Origin: Kovacikia minuta CCNUW1
GTDB taxonomy: Bacteria; Cyanobacteriota; Cyanobacteriia; Leptolyngbyales; Leptolyngbyaceae
Assembly (NCBI RefSeq): GCF_020091585.1
Contig: NZ_CP083583.1
Coordinates: 806,001-870,000 of the forward strand
Direction of reading: 5' to 3'
Length of the DNA: 64,000 nucleotides
Part shown: one piece after another, positions 43,750 through 52,527 of the stretch
Numbering within the stretch: the stretch's first letter is position 1
How the letters are laid out: every line of letters begins with the position of its first letter
The notes under the pieces: generated by a model
Databases searched by the model: none
Told to the model about the DNA's origin: nothing
What the model saw: only the letters and a program-made list of their open reading frames with translations
Made by a program: the position numbers and the translations under genes

Positions 43750-44406
43750 ATGTCTGTTTTAACCGGAACGGTGCAAAGTGCGTCGTCAGGTTTAGTTGGC
43801 TTTGACACCGATACAAAGTTGGATTTGACAACTGCCAAACTCTTTCGCCAGAGCGGGTATTATTTTTGCCTGCGATACATCTCCCTGGCAACGGAAGATG
43901 ATGATGATTTAGATCACGATGAAGCTCAGGCAATTCTGGATGCAGGGTTAGCCCTGATGCCCGTGCAGCACGTTCGATATGCTGGATGGATGCCTGATGA
44001 ATCAATGGGTGCCCAAACAGGGCAAGCCGCAGCGGACAATGCCATTCACGTAGGCTTTCCATCAAAAGTTAATGTCTGGCTTGATTTGGAGGGAATTAGC
44101 TCCGACGCCACAGCGGCTACCGTCGTTGCCTACTGCAACAGTTGGTATGATGCCGTTGCCCAGGTTGGATATCTACCTGGACTTTACGTAGGTGCTAATT
44201 CAATTCTTGACAGTCAACAGCTTTATAACGATTTGAAGTTTCAACACTACTGGCATTCCCTCAGCATCGTGCCAAATGTGGCAGTACGAGGTTATCAAAT
44301 GATCCAATCGGATGGCGGTACGGTGCATGGGGTTGGCATTGATAAAAACCTGACTCAAGCCGATGCCAGCCAGGGCCAGGTGCAGTGGTTGATTCAGCAG
44401 GGATAG
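43750..44406 (+). CDS. DUF1906 glycoside-hydrolase-like protein
   Basis: A 218-residue TIM-barrel protein of the DUF1906 (Rv2525c-like) family, thought to act on cell-wall glycans. I start it at the ATG at 43750, seven bases after AAGGA. Features: LVGFDTDTKLDLTTAKLFRQSGYYFCLRYIS opening the barrel with the acidic residues usual in the family, ALMPVQHVRYAGW, GFPSKVNVWLDLEGI with a second acidic cluster, and GYLPGLYVGANSIL. There is no signal peptide. It begins an apparent operon with the lipase and two membrane proteins. Confidence 0.88.
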   Translation: MSVLTGTVQSASSGLVGFDTDTKLDLTTAKLFRQSGYYFCLRYISLATEDDDDLDHDEAQAILDAGLALMPVQHVRYAGWMPDESMGAQTGQAAADNAIHVGFPSKVNVWLDLEGISSDATAATVVAYCNSWYDAVAQVGYLPGLYVGANSILDSQQLYNDLKFQHYWHSLSIVPNVAVRGYQMIQSDGGTVHGVGIDKNLTQADASQGQVQWLIQQG

Positions 44407-44463
44407 GGTTTAGCAGCGCTAAATCGTTTCAGTCTATGTCTTATTTTTCAGAGGATGAATCCG

Positions 44464-45360
44464 ATGATTTCAACGACTCTTTGTTTAGAGTGTCGATCGC
44501 TGTGTGCGAGCGTCGCTGCTTATGGAATTGATCCAACGGGCAAATATATTCCCCTAAACCCCTATTACCATGCCGTTGGGTTTCTTGCCCCACCTGTTGC
44601 ATTTGCAGCCGGAGACGATGATATCGATGCCTGCCTGGTGGGTACAACCGATCAGGGTGTGGTGCTTGCATTCCGTGGCACGATCCCGCCAGACATTCAT
44701 GATCAACAAAGTCTGCTGGACTGGATCAGTGATTTAACTGCTGAACCGATCGCGGTACCTGGGATTCCAGGCAAAGTGCATGAAGGTTTCTGGGAAGATT
44801 TGTCAACCCTGTGGGAACCTGTGGTGAAGGAGATTAAACAACAAATGAATGCGAGTGGGAAATCATTGCCGCTTTATATCACAGGTCACAGTAAAGGGGG
44901 TGCCCTATCCAGTCTGGCGGCATTTCGGCTCAAGCTACAGGAAGGCATTGTTCCCACGGCTGTTTACACCTATGCTTCTCCCCATCCAGGGGATACCACC
45001 TTTGCCAGCCAATATCAATTAGTGATTCCCAATCACATCCGTTATGAATACGGCAATGACATCGTTCCCCACGTCGTTCCCGATGCGGCATTTATTGATG
45101 CGATCGCTCAGATTCCTGAATTGGGCAAATTCTTTAAAGGCATGGAAACCTGGGATTACAGCCCGGTTGGTACGCTCAAGTTTATCCAATGGGATAAGAA
45201 AACCATTGACAGTGATTCTCTAGAACTCGATGTAGAACGGCTAGCTAGACTGGTTGGGGCGATCGCAGAATGCCGCTTTGAGGCGATCATCGCTGCCCAT
45301 TCAGCAAGTTGTGGAAGTGGTTATATGAGTGGAGTCTGTCCATCGGGGGTCTGTGTATAA
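44464..45360 (+). CDS. class 3 lipase (alpha/beta hydrolase)
   Basis: A 298-residue lipase. GAGG lies 8 bases before the ATG at 44464; an ATG at 44455 overlaps that site. The catalytic triad can be placed: S143 in the nucleophile elbow ITGHSKGGALSS, D199 in YGNDIVPHV, and H279 in IIAAHSASCGSGY. GVVLAFRGT near 66 gives the oxyanion-hole strand and DWISDLTAEPI follows as in fungal-type lipases. No signal peptide is seen. It lies 57 bases after the DUF1906 gene and about 40 before the first membrane protein, so co-expression is likely. Confidence 0.9.
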   Translation: MISTTLCLECRSLCASVAAYGIDPTGKYIPLNPYYHAVGFLAPPVAFAAGDDDIDACLVGTTDQGVVLAFRGTIPPDIHDQQSLLDWISDLTAEPIAVPGIPGKVHEGFWEDLSTLWEPVVKEIKQQMNASGKSLPLYITGHSKGGALSSLAAFRLKLQEGIVPTAVYTYASPHPGDTTFASQYQLVIPNHIRYEYGNDIVPHVVPDAAFIDAIAQIPELGKFFKGMETWDYSPVGTLKFIQWDKKTIDSDSLELDVERLARLVGAIAECRFEAIIAAHSASCGSGYMSGVCPSGVCV

Positions 45361-45402
45361 CAGTCCCTGCCCTGCTCAAAGTTGTATCGGTAGAACCGGA
45401 TG

Positions 45403-46398
45403 ATGGGACATTTCCCGCTGTTGGATATTGCCATTGGTCTGACGTTGATTTATACCTTCTTAAGTTTGCTGGTCTCAGAGTTAACAGAATTCATGACGAC
45501 TCTGTTGCGATGGCGAGCGCATCACCTACAGCAGGGCATAATGACGCTGTTAGGTGAATCGTTGGCTCTCAGGTATCATCCCGATCAATTTAAGAACACG
45601 GTGACTGGCAAACTGTACTATAGTTCCTTGATTGCTTCTATCACCCAGCGAACAAGACAGTACAGGCGATTCGTCGGTCCTTCCTACATTCCCTCAACGG
45701 TGTTTGCTGATGCACTGCTTGAAGTTTTGCAGACTCTACCTGAGGTTGAACGTCAACAACCTCAACTGCAACAGGGGGTGGATCAATCTATGAGCGAACT
45801 GGCTCGGTTGATGGCTAAAGTGGAGAATTCAGACCAGCTCCCTGCTCGCTTAAAAGACAACTTGAAGCGGTTAGCGAATCGAACTCAAATGCAGGCTAAA
45901 TCGACTGAACTGCAAATGGAACAGTTTAGGCATGAAATTGCGTTCTGGTATGAACATTCAATGGAGCGGCTGTCTGGGGCATACCGCCGTAAGGTTAAAG
46001 CGTTTACAGTTCTAATGGGTTCCATTCTGGCAATTCTAATTAATGCCGATTCTCTGTATATGCTCAGGAGAATCAGCGAAAACACAGCAACGCGATCGGT
46101 GATTGTTCAGAATGCAGTTCAGATTCAGGGATGTCAGGAGGATCTCAGTTCAGCACAATGTATGAACAAAATGGCGAAGTTATTAGATAGCACCACCGTT
46201 CCGATCGGCTGGCATCCGGTCAATTTTCAACAGCAGTTCCCCCAATTCAATCCGATTGTTCTGCTGAAGGTATTTCTCGGCTGGTTGTTGACAGGCATTG
46301 CGATTTCAATGGGATCTCGCTTCTGGTTTCAAATTCTTGATCAACTTGTTCACGTTCGTGAAACCGGAGAAAAACCAACTGCACTAGAAAAGCAGTAA
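45403..46398 (+). CDS. membrane protein of unknown function, paralogue A
   Basis: A 331-residue protein (start at the second of two adjacent ATGs, which aligns with the paralogue). It has three hydrophobic segments: PLLDIAIGLTLIYTFLSLLVSELTEF at 5-30, AFTVLMGSILAILINADSLYML near 205-227, and LLKVFLGWLLTGIAISMGSRFWFQIL near 285-312. The loop before the last helix carries a Cys pair, IQGC-x8-C. The long part between helices 1 and 2 is helical and probably cytosolic or periplasmic. About half of the positions match the gene at 46601. Function unknown; it follows the lipase gene. Confidence 0.85.
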   Translation: MGHFPLLDIAIGLTLIYTFLSLLVSELTEFMTTLLRWRAHHLQQGIMTLLGESLALRYHPDQFKNTVTGKLYYSSLIASITQRTRQYRRFVGPSYIPSTVFADALLEVLQTLPEVERQQPQLQQGVDQSMSELARLMAKVENSDQLPARLKDNLKRLANRTQMQAKSTELQMEQFRHEIAFWYEHSMERLSGAYRRKVKAFTVLMGSILAILINADSLYMLRRISENTATRSVIVQNAVQIQGCQEDLSSAQCMNKMAKLLDSTTVPIGWHPVNFQQQFPQFNPIVLLKVFLGWLLTGIAISMGSRFWFQILDQLVHVRETGEKPTALEKQ

Positions 46399-46430
46399 TA
46401 CTAATTTGACGTGAAAACGCGACAAATCTG

Positions 46431-46456
46431 GTAGGGCGTTTGGCCAAACGATCTTA
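46431..46456. terminator. palindrome between the two membrane-protein genes
   Basis: A perfect 14-bp palindrome, CGTTTGGCCAAACG (46437-46450), inside a longer imperfect one (GTAGGGCGTTTGG...). This type of palindrome is common between cyanobacterial genes and could act as a terminator or mRNA end, separating the DUF1906-lipase-paralogue A group from paralogue B. Confidence 0.4.
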
Positions 46457-46600
46457 CAGGATGTTGCTGTGTCATGAAGACTATTTAATTTGGGATAACC
46501 ACAAGATCTAGAGGAGTGAAATCACTGTAATTAAATAGCCACCAGATCAGGGACATTTAGCAGTTCTCATCCCAAGAAAGTTTCAACCTCGGAGCAATAC

Positions 46601-47572
46601 GTGGAGAAATTTCCTCTGCTGGATATTATCATTGGACTGTCCTTGATTTATACATTTTTAAGTCTGCTTGCATCGGGGCTGGTAGAATTTGTTGTCGTAG
46701 TTTTACGATGGAGAACCCAATATCTGAAGCAAATTATTATCACTTTGATGGGTGAATCTTTAGAACGAGGTGATGATCCAGACCAATTCAAAAATACGAT
46801 CGCAGGCAAGCTTCTGGATAGTTCACAAATTATCTCTGCAACTCAGCCTATCAATCGACGCAATCGCTCGATCGTCCTGCCTGAAGTTTCTCCCCAGGTA
46901 TTTGCAAATGCACTGCTGGATGTTTTGCAAAGTTTGCCCCAACCCGATGATCCAGGGACAAACCACAAATCAGCTCCTACAGAGGCAATCGTCCAGCTCA
47001 AGGCGATCATTCGATCCTCTCCAGATTTGTCCCCCCAGTTGAAAGAAAATTTACAGCGAATCATCGATCGTGCTCAAAGTATAGAACCTAATTCTGAATA
47101 CCAATTGTTGCGTGTGAAGTATGAGATTGGTCTTTGGTTTAGCCATGCAATGGTACTAGCACCCAACACCTATAAACTCCATTTCAAAATGGTTTCATTT
47201 TTCGTCAGTTTAGGGCTGGTGATGGCAATCAATGTTGATTCACTTTATATCATTAGAAGAATTAGCGAAAATACGGCAACGCGGGCAGTGATTTTGCAAA
47301 ATGCAACTCGAATTCAGGGATGCCAGAATAGCCTTAATTCACCAAGATGTAAAGAACACATTTCCTTGCTGATGGAGAGTACTACCCTCCCGATCGGATG
47401 GCAGGCTTCAAATCGACGGAAACAGTTTGCTCAACTCAACCACATCATTATTTTGAGAACGATCGGCGGTTGGTTTCTGACCAGTCTTGCCGTTGCCATG
47501 GGGTCTCACTTCTGGCTGCGGCTTCTCAGGCAGTTTAGTGCTTTTTGGAGCAAAGACCGCAAACCCAATTAA
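46601..47572 (+). CDS. membrane protein of unknown function, paralogue B
   Basis: A 323-residue tandem paralogue of the gene at 45403, starting at a GTG. It shares FPLLDIIIGLSLIYTFLSLLASGLVEF at the N-terminus, NVDSLYIIRRISENTATRAVILQNA after helix 2, the Cys pair IQGC-x8-C, and SLAVAMGSHFWLRLL in helix 3. The conserved core with the variable middle suggests duplication and divergence, or a hetero-oligomer. It ends tail to tail with the NB-ARC gene, overlapping by 4 bases. Confidence 0.83.
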   Translation: MEKFPLLDIIIGLSLIYTFLSLLASGLVEFVVVVLRWRTQYLKQIIITLMGESLERGDDPDQFKNTIAGKLLDSSQIISATQPINRRNRSIVLPEVSPQVFANALLDVLQSLPQPDDPGTNHKSAPTEAIVQLKAIIRSSPDLSPQLKENLQRIIDRAQSIEPNSEYQLLRVKYEIGLWFSHAMVLAPNTYKLHFKMVSFFVSLGLVMAINVDSLYIIRRISENTATRAVILQNATRIQGCQNSLNSPRCKEHISLLMESTTLPIGWQASNRRKQFAQLNHIIILRTIGGWFLTSLAVAMGSHFWLRLLRQFSAFWSKDRKPN

Positions 47573-50500
47573 CTGATCTCAACTGCGCCCAATGCTTTCA
47601 AGGTTGCGGTTTGAGCTTCAGTTAAACCCATCACGCCCGTAATATTCATCCCTTCGTAGGGGCGATCAACTTGAAGAATTTGGGTGCATTTACCTGTGTC
47701 AACTTCCCAGATTCGAATCAGGTCATCGGCTCCACAACTGGCAAGCAAATGTCCAGTGGGTTGCCACGCCACAGCCCAGAGGGAGTTGGTATGTCCTTCA
47801 AGTCGCTGTAGACACTGACCTGTTTTCACATCCCAGATCTGAACCGTCGAGTCGCCACCCCCACAGGCAACCCTTTGTCCATCTGGACTCCAGGCAATAG
47901 AGAAGATCCGCATTTGACTGACCGACAACACCTTCAAACACTCCCCCGTTTGAGCATCCCAGAGTCGCGTCGTTCCATCCTCACTGCCCGTTGCCAACAC
48001 GTGTCCATCAGGGTTCCAGGCAACAGACCAAATCCAGCTATTATGCCCCGACAATTTTTTGAAACCTAAGGTGTGGTTATCGCTGCCGCTAGCGATAACC
48101 ACACCATCGGGACTCCATGCCAGTGCCCAGATGCAATTGCTCTGCCCCCGTAACTTTTTGAAGCAGTCACCCGTGGCAATATTCCATAATCGGATGATGT
48201 AGTCATCTGAACCAGCGGCAAGGGTTTGACCATCGGGACTCCAGACCAAGGTCCAGATCGTGTTGCAGTGCCCCTGCCAGGATAAAAGTAACTGACCATC
48301 AACCGCCCGGCGCACAAAAATACTGCCGCTCCCGTCCCCATTCGCCAACCATTTGCCATCCGGACTGAAGGCAAGGGAGAACGAAATTTTAACGATTTGG
48401 GTGAATAAGGTTGCTTCAAATTGACTATTTTGAAAATTGACGGATTGAAGCCACTGTCCCTGAAGCTGGGCATTTCGCAGGGTAAGCTGGGAAAAGTCAT
48501 AGCCGGTCAGATCAATTTGCAAATGGCAGGAAAGATTAATCAGATTACCTGAGGCATACACCATTGAAGTAGACTGATTTTGCAGCAGCCTGAGAATTTC
48601 CTGCAATTGTGTTTCAATTTTCGCTGGTGTCTCGATTTTAGTTTGCAATTGAGTGGCAACACCTGTCACAATTAACCGCTGCTGGGTTTCTCTGATGTAT
48701 TCTTTGGCATTTGTTTTGAGTAACGCATGATTGCCCAAGACATCGATCGTTTGATTAGCGATTTCATTTCCTACCTGCTCTACTAATGCATCCGTGACAT
48801 ATTCCATGACGATAGGCTGGAGCGTATAGCTTCCCTGTCGTCGTTCAATTAAATTTCGCCAGCTTAAAGATTCCAGCACCTCCAGCAGTTTAGCGCGGGG
48901 CACTGGAGGGGCTGTATCTGTGGACAACTCTGCGATCGTCGTCCATTCTCGGTTGATGGCTAACCAACGCATGATGCTTTGTTCTAAGGTGGAGAGCCGC
49001 TCAAACTGTTGCTCTAGCAACCGTCGAATCCCGCTGAACAGAACCACTTCTTGCTTAAGAAATTCTTCAATGTCGCCATCTAATAGATCCTGAATTGAAC
49101 TGGCAACAATTTTCAACGCGAATGGATTGCAACTATACCGTTCTGCTAACTGTTGTTTCTGCCCTGGAGAACCGAACAATCCCCTATTCTCCAGCAATGC
49201 CCGCGCCGTTGTCCATGATCCAGCAACCGGGAAAGTTTGCACGGTCTGGTTGCCTTCCATTGCCGCCACTTCAGCCAGTTTTTCTCGGCTGGTAAGCAGG
49301 ACACAGCTCTGGTGCTGCACTTCTCCAAGCAGCTTGAACAGTTCGCTGTAATTCTCATAACCCGGACGATACTGCCCGGCGCGATTGCCTTCCTGAAAAA
49401 GGGTTTCGACATTATCCAAAATCACCAAACATCGGTGCGATCGCAGCCAGAACAGCAACCGTCCAATGTCGGCTTTGCTGTCCTGCTGGTCAGACAAAAA
49501 TGGCACCAGATCCGCCAGCAGGGATTCCAGCGGTGGGGCATTTCGCAGCGATCGCCAAATCACATACTCAAAGTTAGCCTGCACCATTTGAGCCAGTTTG
49601 ACCGATAGAGCTGTCTTGCCCATGCCACCCATGCCCAACAGCAGAATCATGCGATAGCGATCTTGAACCATCCACTGTTGCAGCGTTGCAATTTCCGTTT
49701 CCCGACCGTAGAAGATAGAAATATCAATGGCTTCACCCCAGTCGCAGTTGGTAGTCGGAGTATGGAAGTCCCCTGAATCGGTCAGCGAGATGAAGCTTGA
49801 GTTTGCCTTCCCTTCCGCGGGTGGTTCTGTCTTGAGCCGATCCCATTGGCGATCGCAACCGGCTCGAATACGCTCGTATAATTCGGTTGTTTCTGCCATT
49901 GGCTCGACGTTAAATTCATCTGCCAGAATTTGACGGCAGCTTTCATATTGCGTCAGAGCTGCCTGGCGCTGCCCCGTACAGGCAAAAAAAAGCATTTGCT
50001 GTTGATGGGCAGTCTCCCGCCACGGATCGAACGCCAATAGCTTACGGGTAACCGTTAATCCGGCAGCATAATCCTGTTGCTGAAGGTACTGTTCAGCTAA
50101 GCTATGTAAGCCGTCGATCGCCAACTCCCGTAACCGTTCCCGCTCCATCAGTGCCCAGTTTTCAAATTCCGGCGCGTCCGGCACATAGAACCCCTCCAAA
50201 AAGTCTCCCTGGTATTGAGTCACTGCTTCAGAGAGAAACTGGAGGTTGGTGGTTTTGGGGTGGGTTGCGATCGCCTGAATCACTTCCACGTCCAGGCAAT
50301 AAGGGCATTCTCGATTAAATTCAATAGTTTGCCGGGTAATGATCAGGTGCGACCCGACCAGTTGCCGCAGGTTGGGCAGCACTGTTCGCAGATTCTTCAG
50401 TGATTGACTGGATGGCATATTCTGCCAGAACAGCTCTGCCAGCATTTCACGGCTATGCAGTTTGCCAGTTACGGCAATATAGATCAATAATGCTTGCGCC

Positions 50501-50595
50501 TTACGGCTAATAAAGTGGGTGAGCGGCTGTCCATCCAGGCTGATTTGGGGGGAACCCAGGAGTTTTAAAGTTAAATTTTGATACACGAATAACAT
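47569..50595 (-). CDS. BTAD/NB-ARC/WD40 STAND-family regulator (AfsR-like)
   Basis: A 1008-residue signalling ATPase. Residues 10-245 form an OmpR-like DNA-binding plus bacterial transcriptional activation domain, as in SARP/AfsR proteins (FISRKAQALLIYIAVTG, then QYQGDFLEGFYVPD). The NB-ARC domain (290-560) has Walker A LLGMGGMGKTAL at 319-330 and the Walker-B-like LVILDNVETL. From about 740 there are six WD40 units (SPDGQTLAAGSDDYIIRLWN type). One unit lacks about eight residues after GSDNHTL. The ending EGMNITGVMGLTEAQTATLKALGAVE is common in cyanobacterial proteins of this type. It probably oligomerises on ligand sensing to control nearby genes; the targets are unknown. Confidence 0.92.
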   Translation of the reverse strand: MLFVYQNLTLKLLGSPQISLDGQPLTHFISRKAQALLIYIAVTGKLHSREMLAELFWQNMPSSQSLKNLRTVLPNLRQLVGSHLIITRQTIEFNRECPYCLDVEVIQAIATHPKTTNLQFLSEAVTQYQGDFLEGFYVPDAPEFENWALMERERLRELAIDGLHSLAEQYLQQQDYAAGLTVTRKLLAFDPWRETAHQQQMLFFACTGQRQAALTQYESCRQILADEFNVEPMAETTELYERIRAGCDRQWDRLKTEPPAEGKANSSFISLTDSGDFHTPTTNCDWGEAIDISIFYGRETEIATLQQWMVQDRYRMILLLGMGGMGKTALSVKLAQMVQANFEYVIWRSLRNAPPLESLLADLVPFLSDQQDSKADIGRLLFWLRSHRCLVILDNVETLFQEGNRAGQYRPGYENYSELFKLLGEVQHQSCVLLTSREKLAEVAAMEGNQTVQTFPVAGSWTTARALLENRGLFGSPGQKQQLAERYSCNPFALKIVASSIQDLLDGDIEEFLKQEVVLFSGIRRLLEQQFERLSTLEQSIMRWLAINREWTTIAELSTDTAPPVPRAKLLEVLESLSWRNLIERRQGSYTLQPIVMEYVTDALVEQVGNEIANQTIDVLGNHALLKTNAKEYIRETQQRLIVTGVATQLQTKIETPAKIETQLQEILRLLQNQSTSMVYASGNLINLSCHLQIDLTGYDFSQLTLRNAQLQGQWLQSVNFQNSQFEATLFTQIVKISFSLAFSPDGKWLANGDGSGSIFVRRAVDGQLLLSWQGHCNTIWTLVWSPDGQTLAAGSDDYIIRLWNIATGDCFKKLRGQSNCIWALAWSPDGVVIASGSDNHTLGFKKLSGHNSWIWSVAWNPDGHVLATGSEDGTTRLWDAQTGECLKVLSVSQMRIFSIAWSPDGQRVACGGGDSTVQIWDVKTGQCLQRLEGHTNSLWAVAWQPTGHLLASCGADDLIRIWEVDTGKCTQILQVDRPYEGMNITGVMGLTEAQTATLKALGAVEIS

Positions 50596-51201
50596 TACCT
50601 TTTGTTAAAAGGGGCTGACAGATACAGTCCTGAAATCATTCGTGAGTATAGGCGCGAAGGGGTTTTTCCCCGTATAGGGTTAAACCCCCGCATTTTAGTG
50701 ATGCTTTAAGTAAACGCCAGTAGAATGCAGTTTTTGTAACGAATGGTTAATTTGAATGGTTGGCAGGAAGGTTGATAAGGTTCTTTTTTGAGGTTTTGAA
50801 CCCTCAAAAGATGCCTGTCAGATTGCTAACGTCCACCCTGAACCAGTCTCTACCCTGTAAAGGAATCTGGAATGAAATAAAATAAAGGTTTTATTTTTGA
50901 AGAACGGTAGTATTAATTTTTACAGGGGTAATCCCCAATGTCAGGACAAGGTAGCCCACCTGAGCCTTACGAAATGTTGCGAATTGACCTGGATAGGCTG
51001 CCGCTGTCGGCTGACTCAGATTCTGCCCACGCCTGCCCCATCTCCGGGAAGTCCCCTCCTTACAGAGGATGGGGGATTTCTTCTACAGGAGTCCTGACAC
51101 CGTTGGCGATCGCTTGGCGTTTGATGGGCGACCCTTAGGCGATCGCTTTTTATAACTGTTTAGGTTGCATCAAATGTGCCAACCAGCAGGAGGGCTGAAC
51201 T
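50596..51201. other. intergenic region upstream of the NB-ARC gene
   Basis: A gene-free stretch with one weak candidate, a 66-codon frame (50938-51138) that has AGGGG upstream but no recognised family; I do not call it. A C-rich/G-rich imperfect inverted pair at 51048-51080 (GAAGTCCCCTCCT / GAGGATGGGGGATTTC) could form a hairpin. Promoters of the NB-ARC gene and of the 51202 gene should lie here. Confidence 0.35.
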
Positions 51202-51429
51202 GTGGCGAAACATTTGGCCCCCTATCGAACCTATATCATTCGCTGTTGGGAAGAACAACGTTCTCAATCAAGCACCAGTATCTACCGTTTCACGTTGGAG
51301 ATTCCTGCCACTGGAGAGCGATTTGGGTTCACCCAATCGCAGAAATTAATTCAAGCATTGGAGCTTGCCCTTGCCCACATTCAGACCCAGACAGAGCCAG
51401 ATGCCGCTCTAGAGGATGAACCTGATTAG
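51202..51429 (+). CDS. small conserved cyanobacterial protein of unknown function
   Basis: A 75-residue soluble protein starting at GTG, with an excellent ribosome-binding site (GGAGGG, 7 bases upstream). The pattern YRTYIIRCWEEQRS...YRFTLEIPATGERFGFTQ followed by a short helix (QALELALAHIQTQ) matches a small family I recall as frequent in cyanobacteria, without known function. It lies 250 bases before the giant-protein gene and is separated from it by a 149-bp repeat, so regulation of that gene is possible but not shown. Confidence 0.8.
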   Translation: MAKHLAPYRTYIIRCWEEQRSQSSTSIYRFTLEIPATGERFGFTQSQKLIQALELALAHIQTQTEPDAALEDEPD

Positions 51430-51434
51430 ATCTT

Positions 51435-51583
51435 CTAGGGCGTGCTTTAAAACCTTCGGGTTCGTTTCCTTGACGCTTGGTGATCCCCCTAAATCCCCCT
51501 TAAAAAGGGGGACTTTGAATGGTTTGGCTCCCTCCTTTTTAAGGAAGGTTGGGGAGGATCAAGGGTTTTAAAACACTGCTTAG
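51435..51583. mobile_element. 149-bp repeat, copy C (uninterrupted outer element)
   Basis: Begins CTAGGGCGTGCTTTAAAACC six bases after the stop of the small gene and ends TTTTAAAACACTGCTTAG. It contains GATCCCCCTAAATCCCCC and GGTTGGGGAGGATC as inner arms and a single CTTTTTAAGG. It shows what copies A and B looked like before the 188-bp element entered. A further inverted-type patch (GAAGGAGGGTGAACAGGTGGGAG) lies at 51617-51640. Confidence 0.75.
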
Positions 51584-51678
51584 TGTTTTGCCAGGGCGCT
51601 CATGGGTAATGCGCTGAAGGGAAGGAGGGTGAACAGGTGGGAGAGTACGAAAACTTAACTTAGAAGGAGAAAGCAACC

Positions 51679-52527
51679 ATGAAAACCCTGGCTACCCCTA
51701 CAATCGAGGCTGTTTCTGATACTCTGTCCTCTGTTTCTGTTGCTCAGGTGAGTGCAGGCAATATTTCAACCCAAAATCGCTTAATGGCAGCACTTCAAAT
51801 GAATCCTCAGAAGGTGTCTGCCCCCAATGATCCGGCGATCGCCGCTTTACTGCAATCCTTAAACGCTTCACCTAAATTTAGGCAACGGGCAAATGGTAAT
51901 CGGCGTGCCAGACGCAGCATTCGGATTAAGCGAATGTATCCGAAGTCCCATCTTCGTACTCAAAGACACGCGAAAGGATTTGGGTGGAAGCTGACGCAGA
52001 CGACCAATCCGCCGAACCATCCAAATCATCCAAATCATCCAAATCATCCGAATCATCCAAATCACCCGCACCATCCAAACTGCTCGGATGATTCTAAGGT
52101 GCTGCGTTCCCATGCGGCTCAAACTGCCATCGATCGCTACAGTAATGCCGATTCTCTGATTGAAGGCATTCAGCCTACTTTTACCCAAATTGCCTCGACG
52201 CTGCCAACTGGCTCGGCTGCGGCTGACCTGTCGATGGGATGGGATGGCACCCTCTGGGCGATTGACCAGCAGGGCGCACCCCACATTTACGACCCGATTA
52301 ATAACGAGTGGAATGTGCAGGGGGAAGGCATTGATGCCGCTGCTGCCATTGGAGAAACCCTCTATCTCTTTCGTGGCAGTGAGTATGTCACGGTGAATGT
52401 CTCTACCCAACAGACCAGTGCCCCGCTGCCCCATCACGTCGATCGCCACAAACCCGAAGTCCCCGCTGCCCCGATCGTTCCAACTGGGGATATCAGGAGC
52501 AGTGGCTGTGGGCGAGACCCTGTATGA
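51679..52527 (+). CDS. giant tectonin/VCBS/PQQ-propeller protein, N-terminal part before a frameshift
   Basis: The first 282 codons of a gene that continues one frame over. AGAAGGAGA precedes the ATG. Residues 1-70 have no signal peptide but read like a leader or docking region. Then comes a very basic stretch (NGNRRARRSIRIKRMYPKSH), six or more NHP triplets (110-132), and the first tectonin/lectin-like propeller unit (LSMGWDGTLWAIDQQGAPHIYD). The frame ends 38 bases after a GGGG run (52486-52489); dropping one G joins it to VAVGETLY of the next part. The whole gene 51679-58582 is 3n+1 bases long, which fits a single one-base insertion and a 2300-residue protein. Confidence 0.8.
   Translation: MKTLATPTIEAVSDTLSSVSVAQVSAGNISTQNRLMAALQMNPQKVSAPNDPAIAALLQSLNASPKFRQRANGNRRARRSIRIKRMYPKSHLRTQRHAKGFGWKLTQTTNPPNHPNHPNHPNHPNHPNHPHHPNCSDDSKVLRSHAAQTAIDRYSNADSLIEGIQPTFTQIASTLPTGSAAADLSMGWDGTLWAIDQQGAPHIYDPINNEWNVQGEGIDAAAAIGETLYLFRGSEYVTVNVSTQQTSAPLPHHVDRHKPEVPAAPIVPTGDIRSSGCGRDPV

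Noticed and set aside
50938-51138. 66-codon frame with AGGGG upstream
   Set aside because: The second half runs through a G/C-rich inverted repeat and HIP1-rich DNA; no family recognised. Left as weak.
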